In this document: in pieces, positions 51,262 to 61,224 of the stretch | Layout of the letters: each line of letters begins with the position of its first letter | Position numbering within the stretch: position 1 is the first letter of the stretch | Origin: an uncultured Desulfuromonadales bacterium | GTDB taxonomy: Bacteria; Desulfobacterota; Desulfuromonadia; Geobacterales; Pseudopelobacteraceae | NCBI GenBank assembly: GCA_903868145.1 | Contig: CAIPTY010000058.1 | Span: 91,550 to 155,549, forward strand | Direction of reading: 5' to 3' | Length of the DNA: 64,000 nucleotides | Notes under the pieces: model-generated | Database searches by the model: none | Seen by the model: only the letters and a program-made list of their open reading frames with translations | Told to the model about the DNA's origin: nothing | Translations under genes and position numbers: made by a program

Positions 51262-52710
51262 TCAATACACGGTTTTCACTACGGTAGCTCTGATCTTGCC
51301 GATAATGGCGATGATGGGGGAGAGCTCATCCGGGGTATGTCCCTCAAAAAATTTGAGATGGGTCGGATCGGCAGGCAACTGATTATAGGTCGGGTCAACT
51401 GCAACCCAACTCCCTCCCAGAAAACTCTCCGCCCAACTGTGGTAGAGAAATCCCTTCCCCTCCTGATAGACCATCCCTGAAACAAACCGCGTCGGGATAC
51501 CGACCGCCCGTGCAAGTGCCGTATAGAGGCGCGCGTGGGTCTGGCAGTTGCCGACACGCGACTTCATGCTTGCCAGTGCGCCGCCGCCATCATCAATCGT
51601 ATCCTTGAGCCGATCGGCCGTCCACGCAGCCAGCGCCCGAGCCGTTTCTCCCGCATCCTTTTTTCCCGTTGCCAGTTCCTGTGCCTGCGCCACAATCTCC
51701 GCAGCGTCGGACTCGATCTTTTCAGCCGGTTTCAGGTACTGATCCTTCATCGGGGCAACCAGCGGTGCAGCAACTGGCGTGATGGCAGCTCCGGTTCGGA
51801 TGGTGAGACGTCCCTCACCGGTTTTTTCCGCGACCTGCCCCCCTTCCTGAAGCGGTGGCAGGTCATCGCTCCAGCCGCTCAGTTCAATCACCAGACCCGA
51901 AAGCCTGGAAACATCTTTTATGGGGGGTTCTGCCCGTACCATACTGAAATCATAGATCAGATCTCTCTTGGAAACAGCCAGGCCACCAACGAAGTCGCCC
52001 AAAAGTTTCGGATCTTCAGCCCTGACGGAAACGAGCCCGTCCCGCACAGACTCAAGCAGGGTATTTCCCTGCGGATCGATCCATATATCGTTGTTGACAA
52101 AGGGATAAAGGTTGTTGCGCAGCTTGATCGCCACCCGTCCGTCGGGGGTTTTCTCTTCCCCGATAACGCTGATCCTGACCTCTTTCACCTTGATTTCTTC
52201 CGCATCAAAGGTCAAGGCCTTGTAGGATTTTCCGGGTGTCAAATCGCGCATCAGGACAAAGATATTGAGAACAGCCCCTGGAAAGATATCACCCTTGAAC
52301 CTGATCTGGTGATCCTTTTTCTTTCCTTTGTTCTCGCTTTTGACTCGCAGGGTGGTGTCCGCAACCCTGCCGGAAAGGCTGGATGAACCGCCGTTTATGA
52401 CCTGTTCAATCTCAAACGAGCGGAGGCCAAGATTTTTTGCCACCAGATATGTTTCGCGCACCGAGGCTTCCTTTGAAAAGCCCATTACCTTCAGGTACAC
52501 GCTACTGTCCGATTCGATCCGGTATCCATCGGAAGTTTCTGAAATCTTCTGGCGAAAAAAACCGACCCGCTCGTTATCCAGATAGATTCCGAACCAGCGT
52601 TCAGACAGCGGTGGTTTCTCCAGTTTTATTGACGGAGCGGCAGCGGCAGGATGGGTGCCGCCCAAGAAGATCAGCAGAAACAGTATGAGCAGGGAGGGGA
52701 TCAGTTTCAC
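51262..52710 (-). CDS. Secreted transglutaminase-like cysteine hydrolase
   Basis: 482 residues with a signal peptide (IPSLLILFLLIFLGGTHPAAAA). The C-terminal domain (about 360-465) is transglutaminase-like with the Cys-His-Asp triad: GNCQTHARLYTALARAVGIPTRFVSGMVY, YHSWAESFLGG and WVAVDPTYNQ. The N-terminal 340 residues (ERWFGIYLDNERVGFFRQKI...) form a beta-rich domain I cannot name, seen in front of such domains. Such proteins are periplasmic proteases or crosslinkers. It is the first of a - strand run but has about 25 bases to the GGDEF gene upstream of it, so the two may be co-transcribed. Confidence 0.85.
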   Translation of the reverse strand: MKLIPSLLILFLLIFLGGTHPAAAAPSIKLEKPPLSERWFGIYLDNERVGFFRQKISETSDGYRIESDSSVYLKVMGFSKEASVRETYLVAKNLGLRSFEIEQVINGGSSSLSGRVADTTLRVKSENKGKKKDHQIRFKGDIFPGAVLNIFVLMRDLTPGKSYKALTFDAEEIKVKEVRISVIGEEKTPDGRVAIKLRNNLYPFVNNDIWIDPQGNTLLESVRDGLVSVRAEDPKLLGDFVGGLAVSKRDLIYDFSMVRAEPPIKDVSRLSGLVIELSGWSDDLPPLQEGGQVAEKTGEGRLTIRTGAAITPVAAPLVAPMKDQYLKPAEKIESDAAEIVAQAQELATGKKDAGETARALAAWTADRLKDTIDDGGGALASMKSRVGNCQTHARLYTALARAVGIPTRFVSGMVYQEGKGFLYHSWAESFLGGSWVAVDPTYNQLPADPTHLKFFEGHTPDELSPIIAIIGKIRATVVKTVY

Positions 52711-52734
52711 GTTAAAACCTCAAAATGGGCGCTG

Positions 52735-53661
52735 TTATTCAAAAGCAATCTCGACCCGGTTCCGGCCAAGGGATTTGGCTCGATAGAGCGCGTCATCGGC
52801 ACAATTGATGAAAGTGTCAACCGATGAGCAGGCCGGCGGCGCAAACAGGGCCACGCCGAGACTGATCGTCAGCGACAGTTTGGAAAGTGCGCCACTGAAT
52901 TTCGCCGTCTGAACCGCCAAGCGCACACGGTCGGCAACAAAAGCCGCCTCTTTGATAGTGGCATCCGGCAGCACGGCAATAAACTCCTCACCGCCGTACC
53001 GTGCCGCAATGTCGTAGCTGCGAAGTTCCTTCTGGAGGAGTACGGCAACCTTCTGGAGGACGATATCACCCTGCAGGTGGCCATAGCTGTCGTTGACCTT
53101 CTTGAAGTGGTCGATATCGATAATGATGAGGGAGAGGTTACCCCCCTTGCGGGTGCTGCGCTGAACCTCCTTGTCCAGCACATCCATCAGGTAGCGGCGG
53201 TTGAACAGCCCGGTCAGGTGGTCGGTATTGGAGAGTTCCAGCAGCAGTTCGTTGGAGCGCTTGAGGTCATCCTGAAGGTTCTTGACCTTGAGGTGTATCC
53301 TGACGCGCGCCACCAGCTCTTCGGGATCGAACGGCTTGGTGATATAATCGCTGGCACCCTGTTCAAGGCCTTTTATTTTGAGCTCCCGGTCGTTCATCCC
53401 CGTAAGTATGATGACCGGAACATCCTGTAGATCGGCGCGTGACTTCATCATGCTCAGAAACTTGAAACCATCGATACGCGGCATTTCCAGGTCGCAGAGG
53501 ACTATGTCAACCGGTGACGAAAGCAGTTTCTTAAAACCATCGAGCCCGTCCTCCGCCTCGTAATAGCGGGCAAACAGATCGAATGACTCCAGGGTCTTGA
53601 TGATCTTTTCCCGGACGGCATCGGAATCATCAATTATCAGCACGCTATTTTTTTTTGTCAT
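52735..53661 (-). CDS. Response regulator with GGDEF diguanylate cyclase domain
   Basis: 308 residues. The receiver domain (about 1-120) has LIIDDSD, the phospho-acceptor aspartate in DIVLCDLEMP and the switch lysine in ITKPFDP. The GGDEF domain (about 145-305) has DHLTGLFNRRYLMDVL, the active-site RYGGEEFIAV and, five residues ahead, RSYD, an intact RxxD inhibition site. It makes cyclic di-GMP under phosphorylation control and would be limited by its product. No histidine kinase is adjacent. The start at MTKKN has GGGGAGG seven bases upstream. Confidence 0.92.
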   Translation of the reverse strand: MTKKNSVLIIDDSDAVREKIIKTLESFDLFARYYEAEDGLDGFKKLLSSPVDIVLCDLEMPRIDGFKFLSMMKSRADLQDVPVIILTGMNDRELKIKGLEQGASDYITKPFDPEELVARVRIHLKVKNLQDDLKRSNELLLELSNTDHLTGLFNRRYLMDVLDKEVQRSTRKGGNLSLIIIDIDHFKKVNDSYGHLQGDIVLQKVAVLLQKELRSYDIAARYGGEEFIAVLPDATIKEAAFVADRVRLAVQTAKFSGALSKLSLTISLGVALFAPPACSSVDTFINCADDALYRAKSLGRNRVEIAFE

Positions 53662-53694
53662 GCACAACCTCCCCAGCGAGGCACACATTCAATC

Positions 53695-54360
53695 CTACAG
53701 CAATTGTTCCCGCGCCAGACGCTTCATATCGGCGATCGTGACTGCATAATCGGCGCTTCCGAATACGGCGCTGCCGGCGACGAACACATCAGCGCCCGCA
53801 TGGGAGATCCGGGTAATGTTGGATGTCTTGACGCCGCCATCTACCTCAAGTTCGGCCTCACACCCGCACCTGTCCAGCATGGCCCTCAGGGAGTGGATCT
53901 TGGGCAGACAGGCGTCGATAAAACCCTGCCCGCCAAAACCTGGGTTGACTGTCATCAGCAGCACCAGATCAAGATCCTCAAGCACATATTCAAGAGCATT
54001 GAGCGGCGTGGCCGGGTTGAGAGCGACTCCGGCCCGTTTGCCGAGTGATTTTATAAGCTGAACGGATCGATGGAGGTGATTGACCGCCTCGGCATGCACC
54101 ACGATGATATCGGCTCCGGCCGCCGCGAAATCGGGTACGTAGCGATCCGGATTCTCGATCATGAGATGAACATCCAGCGGCAGCGCGGTTATCCTCCGGG
54201 CGGCTTCCACCAGTAAAGGCCCGATGGTAATGTTGGGCACGAAATGGCCATCCATCACATCAATATGGACATAGTCGGCTCCGGCAGCCTCTATGGCGCG
54301 AATCTCCTCTCCGAGACGAGAAAAATCAGCCGACAGAATCGATGGGGCAATTTTTTTCAT
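53695..54360 (-). CDS. rpe: Ribulose-phosphate 3-epimerase
   Basis: 221 residues of the TIM-barrel enzyme that interconverts ribulose-5-phosphate and xylulose-5-phosphate. It shows [40 protein letters not shown] and [11 protein letters not shown], with the two catalytic aspartates in VDGGVKTSN and HIDVMD. The start at MKKIAPS has GAGG ten bases upstream; a TTG nine bases earlier overlaps the site. It lies between rsmB and the GGDEF gene, as in many Geobacter-like genomes. Confidence 0.95.
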   Translation of the reverse strand: MKKIAPSILSADFSRLGEEIRAIEAAGADYVHIDVMDGHFVPNITIGPLLVEAARRITALPLDVHLMIENPDRYVPDFAAAGADIIVVHAEAVNHLHRSVQLIKSLGKRAGVALNPATPLNALEYVLEDLDLVLLMTVNPGFGGQGFIDACLPKIHSLRAMLDRCGCEAELEVDGGVKTSNITRISHAGADVFVAGSAVFGSADYAVTIADMKRLAREQLL

Positions 54361-54422
54361 GGGAATCAAACCTCAAGTTCTGTGTTCACTGTGGCTCTGT
54401 ATTTCAAGTGCCGATTTCTGTC

Positions 54423-55781
54423 TTACCCTTTTCTCCGTATCCGCGCTGCAAAAAAACCATCCATCCCGTATCGATGCGGCCAGGCGCGAAACATGGCGTC
54501 CGGAGTAAATAACTCCCCGTACTGCGGGAATAGATCATTCAGGTTTTCTATCACATAATTTCCATTACGCGAAACAAAATCATGAACCACTGTTTCATTC
54601 TCTTCCCGTGAGGTCGAGCAGGTGGAATACAGCAGCACCCCACCCGGTTTCAGCATCCGCAGGGCATTTCCCAGCATCGCCGCCTGGGCAGAAGCAAGCC
54701 GCGTGATGTCGGACGGCGCCAACCGCCATTTTGCCTCAGGATTGCGCCGGATGACACCCAGCCCGGAGCAGGGGGCATCCAGCAGAATACGGTCAAAGGA
54801 GGCTGCGGGAAGATGACCGGAGCGGAGCAGGTCCGCAGCGCGGGTCTGGATGATCGAAATGCCGAGCCGCCGGGCCGATTCCTGGATTAACGGCAGTTTC
54901 GAACCTGCAATGTCCATTGCCAGGAGCTCCCCCCGGTTCTCCATCAGTTGTGCCAGATGCGTGGACTTGCCCCCGGGAGCGGCGCAGGCGTCCAGGATTC
55001 GCTCCCCCGGCTGTGGGTTCAGCAGAATGGCGGCCATCTGTGAAGACTCATCCTGAACCACAAACAGGCCGTCACGGAAACCGGGAAGTCCGGGTATGTG
55101 ATGTCGCCCTTCAATCCTGATCCCGCAGGGTGAAAAACAGCAGGCCGATGCGGCAATGCCGTTGGTCGAAAGGAGCTGCAGCAATCCATCACGGGTTGTC
55201 AGCAGGGTATTTGCGCGCACGGTCAATGGGGGTTGTGAGGATGATGCCTCTGCCAGCAGCTCGGTCTCCTGTTCCCCCAGTTGACTGAACCAGAGCTTTA
55301 CGAGCCAGAGCGGGTGAGAGTGCCGGGCTGCAGCCGAGGCTGCCGGTGCGGTGATCGGATCGGGATAGGTGATGGTGTCCTTGTGACGCAGATAATTGCG
55401 AAGAACGGCGTTGACAAGAGCGCTGGCGCGGGGAAGCGCCTGTTTTGCCAGATTGACCGACTCGTTGACGGCAGCCGATTCGGGGATGCGATCCAGATAC
55501 ATAAGCTGATAGAGTCCCAGGCGCAGAAATACGAGCACCTGCGGTTCAAGTCTGCCCAGCGGCTGCGTCACCAGCCCGGTAAGTATGTGGTCGAGGGTGC
55601 CCTGACGCCGCAGGACACCAAACACCAGCTCGGCGAACAGGCTGCGATCAGGGCCGCTCAGCTTGCCTTCCGTCAGCTCACGATCCATCAGATGATCGGC
55701 AAAACTCCCATCTTTACGGATACGCAGCAGAACCGAGCAGGCTGCCTGACGGGGATTCGACGAGTTCGCCGGCGCGCTCAA
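54423..55781 (-). CDS. rsmB: 16S rRNA (cytosine-967 C5)-methyltransferase
   Basis: A 452-residue RsmB. The N-terminal NusB-like domain (about 1-135, [27 protein letters not shown]) is followed by the catalytic domain: the SAM loop [18 protein letters not shown], acidic [13 protein letters not shown], the [18 protein letters not shown] motif with one catalytic cysteine and [12 protein letters not shown] with the other. It methylates C967 of 16S rRNA. Its start overlaps the htpX stop by four bases. The domain order and length are normal. Confidence 0.95.
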   Translation of the reverse strand: MSAPANSSNPRQAACSVLLRIRKDGSFADHLMDRELTEGKLSGPDRSLFAELVFGVLRRQGTLDHILTGLVTQPLGRLEPQVLVFLRLGLYQLMYLDRIPESAAVNESVNLAKQALPRASALVNAVLRNYLRHKDTITYPDPITAPAASAAARHSHPLWLVKLWFSQLGEQETELLAEASSSQPPLTVRANTLLTTRDGLLQLLSTNGIAASACCFSPCGIRIEGRHHIPGLPGFRDGLFVVQDESSQMAAILLNPQPGERILDACAAPGGKSTHLAQLMENRGELLAMDIAGSKLPLIQESARRLGISIIQTRAADLLRSGHLPAASFDRILLDAPCSGLGVIRRNPEAKWRLAPSDITRLASAQAAMLGNALRMLKPGGVLLYSTCSTSREENETVVHDFVSRNGNYVIENLNDLFPQYGELFTPDAMFRAWPHRYGMDGFFAARIRRKG

Positions 55782-56635
55782 TAGCTGTGCGTCCGTGCAA
55801 TCTCCTGCAGGCGGGCAACGCGGTCAGCCATGGGTGGGTGGGTCGAAAACAGCGACATCATGCCGCCGCCGGTCAATGGGCTGACGATGAACATATGTGC
55901 CGTGGCGGCGTTGGCCTCCATGGGAGCCTGCTGGTTGCCCGTTTCGAGCTTCTGGAGAGCGTTGGCAAGCGAAAGCGGGTTGGCGCTGATAGTGGCTCCG
56001 CCGGCATCGGCGCCGTATTCTCGCGAGCGGGAGATGGCCATCTGTATCAGCATGGCTGCGATGGGAGCCAGAATCGCCATCAGGATCGCGCCGAAGACGC
56101 CCCCTCCTCCCTCATCGTCATTGTGACGGCTCCCGCCGAACATGGCGGCAAACTGTGCCATATGGGCCAGATACGTAATGGCGCCGGCAAAGGTGGCCGC
56201 AATGGTGGAAATAAGGATGTCGCGGTTCTTGACATGAGCCAGTTCATGGGCCATGACCCCTGCCAGTTCATCTTCATTCAAAATGCGCAGGATACCGGAG
56301 GTTGCCGCCACGGCGGCATGCTGAGGATTGCGGCCGGTGGCAAAGGCATTGGGGGTGTCGGTGTCCATCAGGTAGACCTTGGGCATGGGGAGGTTTGCCC
56401 GCTGGGCAAGACGGCGAACAATACCATAGAAACGGGGATCATCAGCCTCCGTTATCTCCTGGGCTCCGTACATGGACAGCACCATCTTGTCCGAGAACCA
56501 GTAGGAGAAGAAATTCATGCCGGCAGCCAAGAGAAAGGCGATTGCCGCCCCGCCAGCCCCCCCCAGCGCACCCCCCAGAATAACAAGCAGAATCGTCAGT
56601 AATGCCATCAGCACTGTTATCTTAAGCGTATTCAT
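55778..56635 (-). CDS. htpX: HtpX-type membrane zinc metalloprotease
   Basis: A 285-residue M48 peptidase. Two membrane helices occur at the start (about 4-40, [17 protein letters not shown]), then the zinc motif HELAH ([14 protein letters not shown]) and further helices (about 150-200). [14 protein letters not shown] provides the third ligand glutamate region. It degrades misfolded membrane proteins. The ATG has GAGGGAGAC upstream; the longer frame to 56650 is not used. It is upstream of rsmB and overlaps it, so the two share a transcript. Confidence 0.93.
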   Translation of the reverse strand: MNTLKITVLMALLTILLVILGGALGGAGGAAIAFLLAAGMNFFSYWFSDKMVLSMYGAQEITEADDPRFYGIVRRLAQRANLPMPKVYLMDTDTPNAFATGRNPQHAAVAATSGILRILNEDELAGVMAHELAHVKNRDILISTIAATFAGAITYLAHMAQFAAMFGGSRHNDDEGGGGVFGAILMAILAPIAAMLIQMAISRSREYGADAGGATISANPLSLANALQKLETGNQQAPMEANAATAHMFIVSPLTGGGMMSLFSTHPPMADRVARLQEIARTHSY

Positions 56636-56725
56636 GTCTCCCTCGCACAATAGAAGTCGGAAAAAATCATAGAGTCATAATAATGATTGATATTCAAAAG
56701 TGCAAGGGCTGCCGCTGGAAAACAG

Positions 56726-56749
56726 GAAGCCGCCCGGAGGGGCGGCTTC
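56726..56749 (-). terminator. Terminator after amtB
   Basis: Perfect 10-bp stem GAAGCCGCCC / GGGCGGCTTC with a 4-base loop; the - strand continues with CTGTTTTCC. It lies 31 bases past the amtB stop. Confidence 0.82.
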
Positions 56750-56779
56750 TTGAGGTTCTGCCGGGTTTGATGGAGCCGG

Positions 56780-58285
56780 TTACATATTGTAGCCGCTTTC
56801 CGAGTGCTGCGTCTGGTCCAGACCCATGATCTCGTCTTCTTTCTCAACCCTCAGTCCGATGGTCTTGTCGAGGACGAAGGCAATGATAACAGTTACGATG
56901 AAGGCGTATCCACCCGCCGCCAGCACCGCGATCAACTGGATCATGAGCTGCTTGGCGTTGCCTGCCAGCAGGCCGGTGGCTCCGACTGTGGCGAATATGC
57001 CGGTGACGATGGCGCCGAAGGTGCCGCCGATACCGTGTACACCGAAGGCATCCAGTGAGTCGTCATACTTCAATTTGGCTTTGAGAAGGATGCCGCCATA
57101 GCAGACCAGACCGGCTGCAACGCCCATCAGCAGGGCGGCGCCGGGCTGTACGAAACCGGCGGCTGGGGTGATGACGACCAGACCGGCAACGACACCGGAG
57201 CCGAAGCCGAGAGCTGACGGTTTGCCGGAATGGAGCCATTCGGCGATCATCCAGGAGAGGCCGGCAGCGGCCGGGGCGATGGTGGTGGTGGTGAAGGCCA
57301 AACCGGCCAAACCGCCAGCGGCATCAGATGTATTGGGGCCGACGATGGCAGAGCCGGCATTGAAGCCGAACCAGCCGAACCAGAGCAGACCCACACCCAG
57401 CAGGGTAAGCGGCAGGTTATGGGGAGCCATGCGCTCGGTGGGGTAGCCGTGACGCTTGCCGAGGAACATCAGGAAGGCCAGGGCCGAGATACCGGAGGAA
57501 AGATGAACAACCGTGCCGCCGGCGAAATCCAGGGCGCCCTTCTTGAACAGCCAGCCGTCTGACATCCAGACCCAGTGAGCAAGCGGATCATACACAAGGG
57601 TTGTCCAGAGCAGAACAAAGAGACAGTAGGCCGAAAACTTCACACGCTCGGCCATGGCGCCGGAGACCAGAGCCACGGTAATCATGGCGAACATGGCCTG
57701 GTACATGGCGAAAACCAGCTCGGGAATCGAACCGGGTTCTTTGGCATAATTCTGGAACAGGGCATATTCAACCGTACCACTGGCGGCGTCCTTCATGATG
57801 ATCAAGCCGTTCAGGAGCGCCTTGCTGAAGTCGCCGATCAGCCCCATCTTGGCCATATCGGGGCCGAAAGAGAGGGAGTAACCGATGACGGCCCACTGTA
57901 CCCCGACGATACCCATGGCTACCAGCGAGTGCATCATAGTGGACAGGACATTCTTCTGGCGAACCATGCCGCCGTAGAACAGGGCCAGACCGGGGATCAT
58001 CAGCAGCACCAGGGCTGAGGAAACGAGCATCCAGGCCGTGTCGCCGGTATTGAGAACCGGTTTGACGTCAGGCGGGACTGCGGGAGCGGCGGCTGGAGCC
58101 GGAGCAGCGGCCGGTTTGGCTGCATCGGCAGCTGGTGCGGCAGCCGGCGCAGGAGTTGCTGCCGGCGCTACGACAGTGGAAGCTGCGGCCGGCGCATCCT
58201 TTTTCTCCTCCGCCATGGCGACAATCGGAACCAAGCCGGCCAGAATCACGAGCATTATTGATGCAAGGTACAGTTTGAGTTTCAT
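56780..58285 (-). CDS. amtB: Ammonium transporter
   Basis: 501 residues. A signal peptide (LKLYLASIMLVILAGLVPIVAMA) is followed by an unusually long Ala/Pro-rich stretch (about 26-75) before the first membrane helix at about 83. The Amt core has eleven helices and the family signatures: FYGGMVRQKNVLS, WMSDGWLFKKGALDFAGGTVVH with the phenylalanine-gate and twin-histidine region, and DAFGVHGIGGTFGAIVTG. The end (DEIMGLDQTQHSESGYNM) is the usual PII-interacting tail. It is the third gene of an outer-membrane protein-PII-AmtB operon. Confidence 0.95.
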   Translation of the reverse strand: MKLKLYLASIMLVILAGLVPIVAMAEEKKDAPAAASTVVAPAATPAPAAAPAADAAKPAAAPAPAAAPAVPPDVKPVLNTGDTAWMLVSSALVLLMIPGLALFYGGMVRQKNVLSTMMHSLVAMGIVGVQWAVIGYSLSFGPDMAKMGLIGDFSKALLNGLIIMKDAASGTVEYALFQNYAKEPGSIPELVFAMYQAMFAMITVALVSGAMAERVKFSAYCLFVLLWTTLVYDPLAHWVWMSDGWLFKKGALDFAGGTVVHLSSGISALAFLMFLGKRHGYPTERMAPHNLPLTLLGVGLLWFGWFGFNAGSAIVGPNTSDAAGGLAGLAFTTTTIAPAAAGLSWMIAEWLHSGKPSALGFGSGVVAGLVVITPAAGFVQPGAALLMGVAAGLVCYGGILLKAKLKYDDSLDAFGVHGIGGTFGAIVTGIFATVGATGLLAGNAKQLMIQLIAVLAAGGYAFIVTVIIAFVLDKTIGLRVEKEDEIMGLDQTQHSESGYNM

Positions 58286-58321
58286 GGTATTCCTCCGTAA
58301 TGGTCTATTTTTGCATCGTTA

Positions 58322-58675
<354 letters not shown>

Positions 58676-58749
58676 TTAGTACGTATATGGGCTAACTCCT
58701 AAAAAGCCGGGGGCGGCAGACTCACACCCCCGTATAAAAGGAGGGACAG

Positions 58750-59550
58750 CTAGAAGTTGATGAAGAGCTGGGTGGTGAAAGCCGGTTTTCCGCCCGGGAG
58801 AGATTCACCCTGGGATGGTTTGTAGCCGGGGTTGAATACCTGCATGCCAACCAAAAGAGTAATCTGCTTTGAAAAAGCCCATGAACCGCCGAAACCAATC
58901 TCTCCATTCGCATTGTTGCCGCTCATATAGTCAACGCCCAGCCAGAGTTTGTCCGAAATCTCGGTAATGGTGCGATCCCAGGAGATCATCGTGCCGCTGT
59001 TATTGCCGGTGCCGGAGTAGTTGGTACCGTTGGCAAGCGCCCTGCTTGCTCCATAGTAGCCGCCGGCCGAAATTCTGCCGACAACCGGCAGGGTTTTGGC
59101 AACCAGGCCGTAGATGATGTTCTGACGGGTTGAGCCGACTGTTTCCGGCTTGTCGTAGGTACCCAGGTTATACACGCCGACCGCAAAAGCGGGCACCCAC
59201 TTTGTGCCCCCCAGATCTTCGGCCGTGGCAAGCTTGGCATTAAAGTAGAATGGGCTGTCGTCAAACCGGTTGCCTTTGTTGCCGGTTGTCATGAAATCAG
59301 CTCCCACCTCCAATTTTACAGCCTCAAAAGGGAGTACTCCGGCCACAACACCAACATTGTAATAGTTGGGATTGGCGGCTCCACCCGTATTGGTAAAGCG
59401 GGCAATGTTGGAAATATTCACCGTCACGTCTTTAAAACCTTTGGCATCCGTTGACGGGATTGCAATCTGTCCGGTGGGCATTGCCAGAGCCCCGCTGCTT
59501 GCCAACGCCACGATTGTTGATGCTGCTGCCAGAATTCTTCCGAGTTTCAT
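58750..59550 (-). CDS. Outer-membrane beta-barrel protein of the nitrogen operon
   Basis: 266 residues with a signal peptide (AAASTIVALASSGALA). The mature part consists of amphipathic strands (NPNYYNVGVVAGVLPFEAVKLEVGADF, WLGVDYMSGNNANGEIGFGGSWAF) and ends in ...FINF, with a terminal phenylalanine, so it is a barrel. I do not recognise a named family. It is the first gene after the sigma-54 promoter and precedes glnB-amtB, so it is probably made under nitrogen limitation; a role as an ammonium-related pore is inferred. The start has GGAGAGG. Confidence 0.8.
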   Translation of the reverse strand: MKLGRILAAASTIVALASSGALAMPTGQIAIPSTDAKGFKDVTVNISNIARFTNTGGAANPNYYNVGVVAGVLPFEAVKLEVGADFMTTGNKGNRFDDSPFYFNAKLATAEDLGGTKWVPAFAVGVYNLGTYDKPETVGSTRQNIIYGLVAKTLPVVGRISAGGYYGASRALANGTNYSGTGNNSGTMISWDRTITEISDKLWLGVDYMSGNNANGEIGFGGSWAFSKQITLLVGMQVFNPGYKPSQGESLPGGKPAFTTQLFINF

Positions 59551-59702
59551 GTTCCTCTCCTTTTCATCGTTGAGTGTGAACGGTTATGGATGAAAGCTTC
59601 ATTGGTCTCATCACGGCACGTTCTGTAGATGTATCTGGTATTATTGAAATGAGCGGCCAAAAGTCTTACTGAACGCACAGACCATTGCATTCGGGATCAA
59701 CT

Positions 59703-59718
59703 AGCACGGAGCGTGCCA
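59703..59718 (-). promoter_or_regulatory. Sigma-54 (-24/-12) promoter of the outer-membrane protein-glnB-amtB operon
   Basis: On the - strand TGGCAC-GCTCC-GTGCT, with GG and GC exactly ten bases apart and only one base off the consensus TGGCACG-N4-TTGCW. It lies about 150 bases upstream of the first gene. This is the expected promoter type for NtrC-controlled nitrogen genes. Confidence 0.75.
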
Positions 59719-59974
59719 ATCAAGATACATGAATAATTGCAGCGTATTGTAAGATTTAAGGCAAAACGTGCTGCATGCGTAATTCAGTTTAGGCAGCAAC
59801 CTGCACATTAATTAAGCAGTCATGGTACAAAAAAGAATCACATCTCGTCGTGGGGGAATTCATACGATGTCGAAGGAATCGCGTGGAAATAGAAAATCTG
59901 AACGACTTGACGTGGAAAGGTTTTCTCGGTTAGGGTGTTGTAGTTGGTCATAATGACATTTATGGAGGCGGGAA

Positions 59975-60274
59975 ATGGTAACTGCTGCTAACATCAACGA
60001 GATTCCGAATTTTGGCAAGAAAGTCGTCATCATTTCCGGTCAGGAGGTGCTGCTGGTAAACTGCAAGGGGAGCATCTTTGCGGTGGAGAACGAATGTCCG
60101 CACCAGGGCAGCCCCCTATCGGCGGCAATCGTCAAGGACGGATATATCTCCTGTCCGCGACACGGCTATCGCTTCAGCCTGACAGACGGCAGATGCAGTG
60201 ATCACCCCGGACTGACTCTCATGACGTACCCGGTCGAGGTGCGAGGTGATGAAATCCTGATTGATCTGAGCTGA
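59975..60274 (+). CDS. Rieske-type [2Fe-2S] ferredoxin
   Basis: A 99-residue protein with the two-part Rieske motif CPHQG...CPRHGYRF (C-X-H-X16-C-X2-H) at about 43-65, the remainder forming the beta-sandwich (VVIISGQEVLLVNCKG, LTLMTYPVEV). It is a small soluble form like the ferredoxin components of dioxygenases or NirD. No partner oxygenase or reductase gene is adjacent. The start has GGAGGCGGG upstream. The 59551-59974 gap holds only the sigma-54 promoter on the other strand. Confidence 0.9.
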   Translation: MVTAANINEIPNFGKKVVIISGQEVLLVNCKGSIFAVENECPHQGSPLSAAIVKDGYISCPRHGYRFSLTDGRCSDHPGLTLMTYPVEVRGDEILIDLS

Positions 60275-60393
60275 TCAGGGAATCAACTCTTTCAAACACT
60301 CGATCAACGGCCGCTGCCGGAAATAGATGCGGTATACGTTCGCCCATATTTTTCGCCCTGCCTGTGAAAAGAAAAAAGACTACTTTTATCCTG

Positions 60394-60421
60394 TTGACAA
60401 AAGAAATCTTTCTGGTATTAA
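60394..60421 (+). promoter_or_regulatory. Sigma-70-type promoter of the peroxiredoxin gene
   Basis: TTGACA at 60394-60399, a 16-base spacer, and TATTAA at 60416-60421, about 43 bases upstream of the start. Confidence 0.65.
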
Positions 60422-60464
60422 CATCTAAGCTTAAATTCAATTTCACACCAAAGGAGATAACCCC

Positions 60465-61061
60465 ATGTGCCTCACAACTCTCGTAACCCAGCAGGCTCCC
60501 GACTTTACCGCCAATGCGGTACTGCCTGACAACACCATCGCCCCTATCACTCTCTCATCTTTCCAGGGCAAGTACGTGATTCTGTTCTTTTACCCGTTGG
60601 ACTTCACCTTTGTCTGTCCTTCAGAGATTCTGGCCTTCAACAGGAAGGTCTCGGAGTTCAAGGCGAAGAACTGCGAAATCATCGGCGTTTCCGTTGATTC
60701 GAGATTCACCCATCTGGCATGGAAGAATACCCCGATTGAAAACGGCGGCATCGGCCAGGTTCAGTATCCGCTTGTTGAGGATCTTAACAAGGAGATCGCA
60801 AAGGCCTATGGCATTCTCCTGGGAGGTTCAGTGGCACTGCGCGGCCTGTTCCTGATCGACCCGACCGGCAAGGTGCGCCACTGCGTTATCAATGACCTTC
60901 CGCTGGGCAGGAATGTTGATGAGGCTCTCCGCATGGTGGATGCGGTACAGTTCTCTGATACCCACGGCGAAGTCTGCCCGGCCAACTGGAAACAGGGCGA
61001 AGATGCCATGAAACCTACCGCTGAAGGTGTTGCGAGCTATCTGGCAAAGCACGCCAAGTAG
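60465..61061 (+). CDS. 2-Cys peroxiredoxin (AhpC/Prx type)
   Basis: 198 residues of a typical 2-Cys peroxiredoxin. The peroxidatic cysteine lies in DFTFVCPSE near residue 50, the resolving cysteine in GEVCPANW near residue 171, and the conserved YPLVEDLNKEIAKAYG and LRGLFLIDPTG are present. It reduces hydrogen peroxide and organic peroxides with thioredoxin-type donors. It is monocistronic, with AAGGAG upstream, its own promoter and a terminator. In an otherwise anaerobic lineage it would be a main oxidative-stress defence. Confidence 0.94.
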   Translation: MCLTTLVTQQAPDFTANAVLPDNTIAPITLSSFQGKYVILFFYPLDFTFVCPSEILAFNRKVSEFKAKNCEIIGVSVDSRFTHLAWKNTPIENGGIGQVQYPLVEDLNKEIAKAYGILLGGSVALRGLFLIDPTGKVRHCVINDLPLGRNVDEALRMVDAVQFSDTHGEVCPANWKQGEDAMKPTAEGVASYLAKHAK

Positions 61062-61088
61062 ATTATTCTTTTACATACACTGGCAGCA

Positions 61089-61121
61089 AAAAAGGCGTAA
61101 CCTTATCGGTTGCGCCTTTTT
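61089..61121 (+). terminator. Terminator after the peroxiredoxin gene
   Basis: Stem AAAAAGGCGTAACC / GGTTGCGCCTTTTT with one G-T pair and a 5-base loop, T run included; 27 bases after the stop. Confidence 0.9.
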
Positions 61122-61224
61122 AACTCCTCGTTATATTACCTGTCTCCAGCTATAACGCAAATATTTAGAAAACATACATGGCAGCCAACTCCACAAAACG
61201 TAACTCTATAACAACTTTCCTTTT

